Under the pieces are notes generated by a model. That model worked only from the letters and a program-made list of their open reading frames with translations, ran no database searches and had not been told where the DNA came from. From positions 1 to 64,000 of IMG/VR virus record IMGVR_UViG_3300031884_000012: a DNA stretch of 64,000 nt, one strand, 5' to 3'. The DNA is from a virus. A program made the position numbers and the translations under genes. Every line of letters begins with the position of its first letter. Positions within the stretch are counted from its first letter, which is position 1. Positions 57,592 to 64,000 of this stretch are shown in pieces.

Positions 57592-58818
57592 ATGTCAAGT
57601 TCTAAGTTTCCGTCAGTTTTCAAACGGATTGATATTCTAAACAATAGAAAGGGTCAAGATACGATTGATTCGGCCGCTAGACCTACTAACGTATTGGACA
57701 AGAAACCAGGAGACGTTGCTGGGGTATCTGTAGAAAGTTTAGTAAATGATTTTGTTAGTTGTCCGCTCGGTGTAAAAACGAAGGACATTTTAGAAAAGAA
57801 ATCGACTCCGAATCTGGCCATCAAGCCAAAGCCTGAGGAGATTCCGTTGCGCAAATTACTCAGTGCGCAGGCCGTCCAGCGACCGTATAGCCCAAAACAT
57901 ATCAAAAAGATATTAGAAAACTTTGATAGTAAAAAATCTCAGTTCGTCAATGTGCTGAAAATCAAGCGCGGAAATAAGCTTAATTATTACATCACAGACG
58001 GGCAACACACCGCGATCTGTCATGGTATATTAGCCAAATGGGGATACTATCATTCTAGCAAAGGCATTTCATCAGATAAGTGGCTTGATCTAAAAATTGA
58101 ATGTCAGGTTGTGGAATTTGACAACTTTATATTTGCACGGGAACACTTTTTAGGTATTAACGGAGATGACAAAAAGAAACTTGCGTCCTTTGACAAATGG
58201 AAAAATTACGTATTGGCTAAACGTCAGGATAGTCCGAATTCCATAACGCTCGACAAGTATGAAACTGCATATGCATTTCAGAAAATTATGGAATCATATG
58301 ACATCACTCCGGTTCACGAAAGAGATGATGAAAACAAGGATAAACCCGGAGCCTTCACTCGGGTAGATTTGCTTAAGGATCTTACTGTAGAAGAAATGCA
58401 TTGGTGGTGCCAAATTCATAAATGGAACTGGGATGACCGAGCAGTAGATTCGGTTGAGGTTTTACCGATGGTAACCCTACGTAGGAAAATTAAAGGTACT
58501 ACGTCACTGTCTAACAAAACAATAAAAGAATTTTTACATACTTTAGGTAACATCATTTACAATCTTGAAGGTTCTCCCGGAGAATTTCGACTCTTAGCAG
58601 ACGCCACGTACAAACACTGGTATAGTATGAAATATCCTAAGGAGAAGATACCTAACACACCAGCAGACGCTTCATTGGCTCTATGGTTGCAGATATATTA
58701 TCAGGCCGGCGGAACTTTCAAAAACATATCTAAGAATTTTTTGGACGACTATGATGACAACGGATATACGTTGTTTCATGCTTTGTCGCAGGCTAAGCAG
58801 ACTGCTATCTTAAAATGA
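57592..58818 (+). CDS. ParB-like (DGQHR-type) nuclease-domain protein
   Basis: 408 residues. Residues ~85-150 have the ParB/Srx-type pattern: IPLRKLLSAQAVQRPYSPKH, FVNVLKIKRG, then YITDGQHTAICHGI with the DGxH signature. The remaining ~260 residues are helical, with WWCQIHKWNWDDRAVDSVEV. Such proteins in phages are variously linked to DNA binding or nicking; no closer function is visible. Four bases overlap the next gene (ATGA). Confidence 0.65.
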   Translation: MSSSKFPSVFKRIDILNNRKGQDTIDSAARPTNVLDKKPGDVAGVSVESLVNDFVSCPLGVKTKDILEKKSTPNLAIKPKPEEIPLRKLLSAQAVQRPYSPKHIKKILENFDSKKSQFVNVLKIKRGNKLNYYITDGQHTAICHGILAKWGYYHSSKGISSDKWLDLKIECQVVEFDNFIFAREHFLGINGDDKKKLASFDKWKNYVLAKRQDSPNSITLDKYETAYAFQKIMESYDITPVHERDDENKDKPGAFTRVDLLKDLTVEEMHWWCQIHKWNWDDRAVDSVEVLPMVTLRRKIKGTTSLSNKTIKEFLHTLGNIIYNLEGSPGEFRLLADATYKHWYSMKYPKEKIPNTPADASLALWLQIYYQAGGTFKNISKNFLDDYDDNGYTLFHALSQAKQTAILK

Positions 58819-59246
58819 CATTAGTTCTGTATATCGCAGAAATAAAAGGGGTTGACACCTATACCAAACCTGGAATTACAACAGATTTATACAGTCGCAC
58901 CAATGCATATACTAAAATCGGAAATACAGCAGTAATACATTTTTTAGCTATTGCTCAGCCAGGTTTTGAGGGGCAGATCAGAACCTTAGAGGAAGACGGG
59001 AAAACCTACCTAAAACCCCATAGGTCTAGATTTAATGGACTAGATCGTACAGAATATATAAGTGTCAGTAAAACTGGCATCACACCATCTGTGGTAGAAG
59101 AATATTTTCGCAAAAAAATTGAAGGTATTCCATCTGTACATATTGTAAAAAAGGAATATCTTCCTCTTAACATAGAAAGTCCTGACCTTAAGAATTTTAT
59201 TACACTCGCACTTAAGTATCCAGATAAATATCTTGAAAATTTTTAG
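58815..59246 (+). CDS. GIY-YIG-like small nuclease candidate
   Basis: 143 residues. VLYIAEIKGVDTYTKPGITT, followed by DLYSRTNAY, resembles the GIY-(x)-YIG beta hairpin and following Arg of Mug113/T5orf172-type nucleases (YIAE, then KPGIT). The rest is alpha/beta without a clear DNA-binding module. Its segment VSKTGITPSVVEE is encoded by a 35-base sequence that recurs just after the gene, at the break in the neighbouring acetyltransferase. It may be a recent insertion. Confidence 0.55.
   Translation: MTLVLYIAEIKGVDTYTKPGITTDLYSRTNAYTKIGNTAVIHFLAIAQPGFEGQIRTLEEDGKTYLKPHRSRFNGLDRTEYISVSKTGITPSVVEEYFRKKIEGIPSVHIVKKEYLPLNIESPDLKNFITLALKYPDKYLENF
59067..59101 (+). repeat. 35-bp direct repeat, copy 1
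   Basis: Identical to 59254-59288. It lies inside the 58815 gene. Confidence 0.9.
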
Positions 59247-59253
59247 TAGTTGG

Positions 59254-59288
59254 AGTAAAACTGGCATCACACCATCTGTGGTAGAAGA
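59254..59288 (+). repeat. 35-bp direct repeat, copy 2
   Basis: Identical to 59067-59101. It lies just after the 58815 gene, exactly where the acetyltransferase coding sense ends. Confidence 0.9.
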
Positions 59289-59618
59289 TATCGCAGTTTG
59301 TTTTGCTGCTAATAAAAGCTGCTGAGATAAACCTAAACTTCTATAATTAGGATGAACCCAAAGACCGCGGCTCCTAAACTCTAGTGGACTAGATAAATGT
59401 CCGCTGTTAACGGCAATTAAATCTCCCCCATCGTAAATTCCCCAAAAATAAACTGGATTACTGAATATACCCATGTCGTATGGTTCAGCTTTTGGCTTAG
59501 GCCAAGTCATAGCACTATGTGTTTCAATTTCTGACATTCTGTCGGGCCATAGTTCATTTTTCCAAATAGGAAGAATCTGAGTGAAAGTTATAACCTGAAC
59601 ATCTAGCATATGAGTATC

Positions 59619-60569
59619 CTACGTGCCTACAGTTAATTTCTGGTTTGAGTAGAGTTCGTCTTTGTACAAATACACTACCATATCATTATATTTAACTTGT
59701 TCTGATAATTTATATCGAAATAGTATATCAAATGCTCTTTTACTAGGCATATTACCATATCGAATGCGTTCTATAGGTGTTAACGTATTATGTTCGTCAT
59801 AATAGTCTTTGATTAACTCAAATCCGGTAAATTTGGTTTTCTGTGGAATAACGGGTATACCTGCTTTATGAAGTATTGATATTTTATTATTATACTTATG
59901 AAGCATTTCTATATGCCACTCTAAGCCTTTAGTTTGGTCCTCTAGAGGATCATACATAAACTGAGCCATAGCGGCAGCTAACTCTGCGTCGTGTAGAAGG
60001 AAGAACGGAATTACATTAGTGTTTACGTCAGCGTATCTCTTAAGACCCAAAACAGTATAGGTATAGCATCCTTCTTGAATAAAGTTTCCGCTGAATATAT
60101 TTGTACCAGATACCATTTCGGCTATTTTCATATGAGAGCATATATGAGGACTTGTGCAACGATATTTGGCAGCATAATCGTAAAGATGGTTCTCTAGAAA
60201 GTCAAAGATATTAAGCTGTTTGTAAGTTATAGGTATGTTGAATTTATTTGCAAATTCTTTTAACTGTTCAAGATCATGTTCGTTGTAAACCTTTCCAGTA
60301 TTGTCTACATATTCTATAGAGATACAATTAAAAGGAACACCAGAATGCATCCAACACCAAAGCATAGTCTGACTGTCGGAACCACCGCTTACCATAAGAT
60401 TATATGGTGCAGGGTACTGGTTAGAAATATCGCGTATGACTCTCTTAGCGATTTCAGTTATTTTATTGTACGTTGGGGTAAGATTAGATAGGTCTATGTG
60501 TAACTGCTTTTCTTCATGAAAAACATCAGAGAATTCGCTTCCCCAACCCATCCTAGTCCATTGGTGCAC
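59619..60569 (-). CDS. PP-loop ATPase (N-type), function unknown
   Basis: 316 residues. YNLMVSGGSDSQTMLWCWMH (~55-74) is the SGGxDS PP-loop that binds ATP and adenylates a substrate, as in asparagine synthetase, tRNA-thiolation enzymes and QueC. The four-Cys zinc site of QueC is absent, and residues around RCTSPHICSHMKIAEM and GNFIQEGCYTYTVL do not match it. An amide- or carboxyl-activating enzyme is likely, perhaps for a cell-wall, virion or base modification. It is in an operon with the small zinc protein and the acetyltransferase. Confidence 0.75.
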   Translation of the reverse strand: MHQWTRMGWGSEFSDVFHEEKQLHIDLSNLTPTYNKITEIAKRVIRDISNQYPAPYNLMVSGGSDSQTMLWCWMHSGVPFNCISIEYVDNTGKVYNEHDLEQLKEFANKFNIPITYKQLNIFDFLENHLYDYAAKYRCTSPHICSHMKIAEMVSGTNIFSGNFIQEGCYTYTVLGLKRYADVNTNVIPFFLLHDAELAAAMAQFMYDPLEDQTKGLEWHIEMLHKYNNKISILHKAGIPVIPQKTKFTGFELIKDYYDEHNTLTPIERIRYGNMPSKRAFDILFRYKLSEQVKYNDMVVYLYKDELYSNQKLTVGT

Positions 60570-60575
60570 TGAATC

Positions 60576-60800
60576 CTACCATTTATTAATCGGACAGGAA
60601 GCTGATTTTAATTTAGTTTTTGCTAACATAAAGCAGCCGCATAACTTACATTGGTGAGTAAGATGAGTAAGCTCCGGGCACCCTTTACATATGTCTAGTC
60701 GCTGCTCGGCTTCGATTGATGTTACAACTTCGATGGCCGAACTTACTTGGTCTGCTACCTCAGTCAATCGTTGCTTAAGTTTATCAGCAAACGAAGTCAT
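60576..60800 (-). CDS. Small zinc-ribbon-like protein
   Basis: 74 residues. Helical first half, then four or more Cys in CKGCPELTHLTHQCKLCGCF and a final SCP, a likely zinc ribbon. It sits two bases after the protease gene and seven bases before the PP-loop gene on the minus strand, so it is co-transcribed. The function is unknown; a partner of the PP-loop enzyme is conceivable. Confidence 0.6.
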   Translation of the reverse strand: MTSFADKLKQRLTEVADQVSSAIEVVTSIEAEQRLDICKGCPELTHLTHQCKLCGCFMLAKTKLKSASCPINKW

Positions 60801-60802
60801 TG

Positions 60803-62686
60803 TTACTTACCGAAAATTCTGAACTTTACGTTAGAAGGTAACCGATTATAATCGACCTTGAAGTAACCGGATTCTGTATTGACCACAGCCTTTTCGTGAA
60901 CTGTACCGATCAGCTCTTGTGCCATTACACCAGAAAGCCTACGATGCTTATCCCAAATATAGTTGTATGAATAGATATTCAGTCCATCTATAGTGTCCTC
61001 TAAGAGGATATTGTCCTTAACTCTCTCGTCACTACCATATTGACAATAGCAACCAAATTTCCCGCTGCCCAGACACGCAAAAGGTCCTTCAAGATAACAG
61101 TCGTCAACGCCGCAATATCCGTTAGTCAAACAGGTATTGGCTAGTAATACTGCATTTACTACAGGATCTGTCGTAGGAACTAGTGTAGAGATATTGCCTA
61201 ACGTTACCCCATCTCTGAATACAAACAACATAACACTAATATTTTGAGTTGCACCAGAGGCTGAGTACGTTGTTAAGCTCAAAGAAGGAAGTTGTTCATA
61301 TGGATCGGTTATTGTCGGAGAGGTAATAGTCATTAGTCCGGTTTCATCGATTGTGACGTAACTAGGTAAATCTGGTCCAGTGATTCTAGTGATAGGTGCA
61401 TTGACTAGTACATCTGAATAGTACGGCTTACCTGATTCTGAAATTATTCTGATTGTAGGAGACACTATAGCAACTGATTGTAGGTATGATGCGATTAAAT
61501 TCTCAGAAAGAGCATATTTAGGGTCAGAAAGATTCAGCACATCTTTCTTACCTAAACACATCATTCTGTACATCGTATTATCGTCCATAGTAATATTTGA
61601 AGTTGACAATACCCCTGCAAAGTAATCTTTTCTGGCACTATGATTTGTGTAAACACTAGGTGTATTTCCGTTACTATCTACATATACACTTAAATTATGA
61701 GCAATAGCTCCTGAAGCAATTGCAGAAGAAGCTGAAGTACCTGCAATAAATGCATATGTACCTTTTAATCCAGCAGCCCAAATCTTCTCTCCAGGTGCCC
61801 AGCCGTCTAGCGCGCCAGAGTTTGTAGTAGAACCCGTTACCGAAATAGCGCTGCCTGTGTAATCAGAAAAATCACTAGGGGTTAGTGAGTGACCAAATGA
61901 ACCAATAGTCAATACATCAGGAATAGCAGCAGGGGTAACGTCACCGATTGTAGTTCCACTATTACCAGCAGCAGCTACCACAAAAATACCTAAATCGATT
62001 AGCTCTTGAATTTTAGAGTCTACATATATGTTTCTGGCAATAGACCAACTTAAGTTAAGAACTGATGGAGGAAGACCATTGCTATTATAATCTACTGCAA
62101 TCGCATCTAGTGCTGATAATAGATCACTTTGTTTAGTGGCAGTGTTAATATCGAATACCTTAACTACCTTAATTTCAGCTCTAGTCAGCCCACAAGTATC
62201 ACCTGCAACTAAACTAGCCAAAGCAGTGCCGTGTCCCTTTGTATCAGTAAAGTCAGTAGTAAAACTATGTAACAAAGTAACTTTAGCGTTCGTAAAATCA
62301 GGATGAGTAGCTTCGATTCCGCTGTCCATAATATATACGACGCTACCAAAACCACGACGTTCCTGTGTGTAAGTTGGCTTGGAAAGATCAACGTCATTAA
62401 GAGAAACTACCTTCCACCAATCCTTATCGTCATGTACCTGTATATCTAATTCTTCGCTCTTTGGTTGAGTCACTGTGATATCAAAATCTAGAAGTTTGAT
62501 ATCATTGCCATCATCAGAATTTACTTTTAGTACTGAGGAATCGACCTTAGGTTCTACCTCTGAGGAAACAAGATGTACATTCTTGAAAGTCGTGTATGCC
62601 TTTACTGAGGTCATGTTATTAGCGGCTAAATATGCGTTGATATCAGCATCAGATAACGTGGTAGCAAAGTCGATTAGATAATTCAT
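60803..62686 (-). CDS. Subtilisin-like protease fused to an S74 intramolecular chaperone
   Basis: 627 residues. The S8 triad is complete: VYIMDSGIEATHPDF (Asp ~121), DTKGHGTALASLVAG (His ~152) and IAGTSASSAIASG (Ser ~318), with the oxyanion Asn in VAAAGNSGTT. Residues ~380-520 are strand-rich with Ig-like LPSYVTIDETGLMTITSPTI. A Cys-rich insert (~525-548) is followed by SDERVKDNILLEDTIDGLNI and SGVMAQEL, the signature of peptidase S74 chaperones that trimerise and self-cleave at the end of phage fibres. A virion-borne protease that trims host surface proteins is likely. No signal peptide is present. Confidence 0.85.
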   Translation of the reverse strand: MNYLIDFATTLSDADINAYLAANNMTSVKAYTTFKNVHLVSSEVEPKVDSSVLKVNSDDGNDIKLLDFDITVTQPKSEELDIQVHDDKDWWKVVSLNDVDLSKPTYTQERRGFGSVVYIMDSGIEATHPDFTNAKVTLLHSFTTDFTDTKGHGTALASLVAGDTCGLTRAEIKVVKVFDINTATKQSDLLSALDAIAVDYNSNGLPPSVLNLSWSIARNIYVDSKIQELIDLGIFVVAAAGNSGTTIGDVTPAAIPDVLTIGSFGHSLTPSDFSDYTGSAISVTGSTTNSGALDGWAPGEKIWAAGLKGTYAFIAGTSASSAIASGAIAHNLSVYVDSNGNTPSVYTNHSARKDYFAGVLSTSNITMDDNTMYRMMCLGKKDVLNLSDPKYALSENLIASYLQSVAIVSPTIRIISESGKPYYSDVLVNAPITRITGPDLPSYVTIDETGLMTITSPTITDPYEQLPSLSLTTYSASGATQNISVMLFVFRDGVTLGNISTLVPTTDPVVNAVLLANTCLTNGYCGVDDCYLEGPFACLGSGKFGCYCQYGSDERVKDNILLEDTIDGLNIYSYNYIWDKHRRLSGVMAQELIGTVHEKAVVNTESGYFKVDYNRLPSNVKFRIFGK

Positions 62687-62715
62687 AATGGGTTCCTATA
62701 ATCGGGAGTATATGT

Positions 62716-62725
62716 CTTATTTATC
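62716..62725 (-). promoter_or_regulatory. T4-like late promoter box (GATAAATAAG)
   Basis: On the minus strand it lies 30 bases before the protease ATG at 62686 and should drive the four-gene leftward operon. Confidence 0.5.
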
Positions 62726-62753
62726 ATCGGAGATCATCTTATCAAATTAAACA

Positions 62754-62782
62754 TTGACATTATCTTATAATCATTGTATTAT
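62754..62782 (+). promoter_or_regulatory. Sigma70-like promoter (TTGACA-N17-TATTAT)
   Basis: The -35 is at 62754-62759 and the -10 at 62777-62782. The best consensus match in the window, with GAGG before the ATG at 62805. Confidence 0.75.
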
Positions 62783-62804
62783 AGTGAAAATAATGAGGAT
62801 ATAG

Positions 62805-63803
62805 ATGATAAAGTATGCATTAGTAGATACTGCTAACACATTCTTTCGCGCTCGGCACGTCGCGTCTCGCAATAGCGACACGTGGGAAAAGATCGGGATG
62901 GCGATGCACCTAACGCTGTCGTCTGTCAATCAGGCTGTTCGCATGTTTGACATTGACCACGTTGTGTTTTGTCTTGAAGGACGTTCTTGGCGCAAGAAGT
63001 TCTATGCTCCTTATAAGGCCAATCGAGTAGCTACTAATGCTACTGAGGCCGAAGTCGAAGAAAACAAGATGTTTTGGGAGACGTATGAAACGTTTACTAA
63101 CTATCTTCGTGAAAAGACCAACACTAGTGTCCTTCGCTGCGAGAATGCAGAAGCCGATGACCTTATCGCTCGCTTCATTCATCTGCATCCTGAGGATCAG
63201 CACTACATCCTGTCGTCTGACACTGACTTTGTGCAGTTGATTAGCGAGAATGTGAGTCAGTACAACGGTGTTGCTGGTCAACTGATCAAGCTTGACGGTT
63301 ACTATGATGATCGTGGCCGTCCTGTTAAGGACAAGAAGTCCGGCACACAAAAGCTTTTGGAAGACCCCGAATATCTGCTGTTCAAGAAGATCATTCGTGG
63401 TGACGCCACTGATAACGTGTTTAGTGCTTATCCTGGCGTGCGAGAAAAGGGAAGTAAAAATACAGTAGGCATTAAGGAAGCATTTGACGACCGCACGAAG
63501 CAGGGCTTCAAGTGGAATAATCTGATGCTTCAACGGTGGACTGACCATAACGGTGTCGAACACCGTGTTAAGGATGATTATGAGCGTAATCGTACTCTCA
63601 TCGATCTAACTGCTCAACCGCAAGAAATTAAAGAGGCGGTCGATGCTGTTATTCGCGGAGATGTTCGTACTAACATTACTCCTCAGGTCGGCGTTCATCT
63701 GATGAAGTTCTGTGGTAAGTACGAACTTAATAAGATTTCTGAACAAGCCGAAACTTTCTCTAAATGGCTGAACAAGCCTTATTCTGGAGCATTACATGAG
63801 TGA
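62805..63803 (+). CDS. rnh: RNase H / FEN-type 5'-3' exonuclease (T4 Rnh-like)
   Basis: 332 residues of the PIN/FEN-like nuclease family, which removes RNA primers from lagging-strand fragments. Acidic metal-binding residues are seen in YALVDTANTFFRAR (D8), VVFCLEGRSWRKKFYAPYKA, ENAEADDLIARF (~105-116) and ILSSDTDFVQLI (~128-139). The helix-two-turn-helix region IRGDATDNVFSAYPGVREKG is at ~198-217. The length matches T4 RNase H (305). It has a strong sigma70-like promoter and overlaps the next gene. Confidence 0.88.
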   Translation: MIKYALVDTANTFFRARHVASRNSDTWEKIGMAMHLTLSSVNQAVRMFDIDHVVFCLEGRSWRKKFYAPYKANRVATNATEAEVEENKMFWETYETFTNYLREKTNTSVLRCENAEADDLIARFIHLHPEDQHYILSSDTDFVQLISENVSQYNGVAGQLIKLDGYYDDRGRPVKDKKSGTQKLLEDPEYLLFKKIIRGDATDNVFSAYPGVREKGSKNTVGIKEAFDDRTKQGFKWNNLMLQRWTDHNGVEHRVKDDYERNRTLIDLTAQPQEIKEAVDAVIRGDVRTNITPQVGVHLMKFCGKYELNKISEQAETFSKWLNKPYSGALHE

Positions 63804-64000
63804 CAACCAAACCAAGCACACTGAATATCTCTGCAAGGACTGTAAGCATAGTTCTGTGTCATTTGCAGACATGGTTTTTTATTTCGGAAATCCTCCATCA
63901 TATGATTACAAGTGCCTCAAAAATTATAAGGAATCGGTTGAGAAAGAGGATGTAGTGACTGGCCCCCAAAAAAGTAAGGCTGAATATGAATCCTGTCGAA
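63796..64000 (+). CDS. Small CxxC protein, 3' end outside window
   Basis: The open frame from the ATG at 63796 (overlapping the nuclease stop by eight bases) reads MSDNQTKHTEYLCKDCKHSS and continues to the window edge. A CxxC pair at ~13-16, with further Cys later (YKCL, SCR), suggests a zinc-binding protein. The function is unknown. Confidence 0.55.
   Translation, partial: MSDNQTKHTEYLCKDCKHSSVSFADMVFYFGNPPSYDYKCLKNYKESVEKEDVVTGPQKSKAEYESCR

Larger units (their letters stand above)
59040..59609 (-). pseudogene. Truncated GNAT acetyltransferase with chimeric 3' end
   Basis: The first ~107 codons are a GNAT-like acetyltransferase: VYFWGIYDGGDLIAVNSGHL strand pair, then GLWVHPNYRSLGLSQQLLLA, the acetyl-CoA loop (R-S-L-G-L for RGxGxG) and helix. 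From about 59288 the frame runs into the 35-base repeat and the antisense of the 58815 gene, giving non-homologous Phe/Ile-rich sequence. The last strands of the GNAT fold are therefore missing. It ends a leftward operon. An intact form may exist in relatives. Confidence 0.7.

Noticed and set aside
59619-60569. PP-loop protein as the missing QueC
   Set aside because: It has SGGSDS, but lacks the QueC zinc-binding cysteine cluster and sits in a different operon with a protease and an acetyltransferase.
1-64000. CRISPR arrays, tRNA genes, integrase and IS elements
   Set aside because: No regularly spaced repeats, no cloverleaf with a recognisable T-arm in the few intergenic gaps, and no transposase or recombinase motifs were seen. 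All gaps between genes are shorter than about 300 bases.

Overview
The window looks like part of the genome of a large T4-like (Straboviridae/cyanophage-type) contractile-tailed phage of an aquatic Gram-negative host. The evidence is the T4-type replisome: a split DNA polymerase gp43, sliding clamp gp45, clamp loader gp44, RNase H-type exonuclease and a DsbA-like protein. PhoH, a GroES-like co-chaperonin, lysis genes and fibre genes support this. Many genes are preceded by a T4-like late-promoter box, (G/C)(A/T)TAAATAC, and a few by sigma70-like promoters (TTGACA-N17-TATAAT). A Gram-negative host is suggested by a lipobox outer-membrane secretin (CsgG), an outer-membrane beta-barrel and three secreted proteins with signal peptides. 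I see no tRNA, integrase, CRISPR array or IS element.

Layout. 0-7 kb: repeat-rich fibre/structural proteins and a GH19 endolysin. 7-16 kb: a DnaE-like fragment, GroES-like protein, clamp loader, PhoH on the minus strand, virion-type proteins, a 3-TM holin, a DnaJ-like protein and a full-length ClpA-type unfoldase. 16-20.9 kb: GIY-YIG-type endonucleases (one frameshifted), a nucleotidyltransferase and a glycosyltransferase. 20.9-31.2 kb: an accessory block in which most proteins start with a short leader ending in (L/I)xE. This leader resembles the T4 capsid-targeting sequence cut by the gp21 prohead protease, so these are candidate head-packaged, co-injected proteins. They include a kinase-like protein, a fused GH19 enzyme and a paralogous family with a Cys-rich 'WCTA' domain. 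A Dps-like ferritin sits among them.

32.2-37.5 kb: an AT-rich operon encoding CsgF, CsgG, a curlin-like repeat protein, a FecR-domain protein and a CHASE2 adenylate cyclase, followed by an outer-membrane barrel. 38-44.5 kb: a zinc metallopeptidase, another leader/WCTA protein (frameshifted), DsbA-like, and gp43 split by an antisense endonuclease. 44.5-57 kb: sliding clamp, then a DNA-modification block: a TGT/DpdA-like transglycosylase, FolE, QueD-like, QueE, two glycosyltransferases and an MBD4-like DNA glycosylase. An HNH endonuclease has invaded this block. 57-64 kb: an interrupted gene, a ParB-like protein, a leftward operon (subtilisin fused to an S74 chaperone domain, PP-loop ATPase, truncated acetyltransferase), and the RNase H-type exonuclease.

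How the genes fit together (inference): early/middle replication and DNA modification protect and copy the genome. Late genes build the virion and load it with effector-like proteins. The curli/cyclase operon would remodel the infected cell's envelope and second-messenger state. Homing endonucleases have fragmented several genes, and four genes show frameshifts, stops or truncations that could be real decay, recoding or sequence error.
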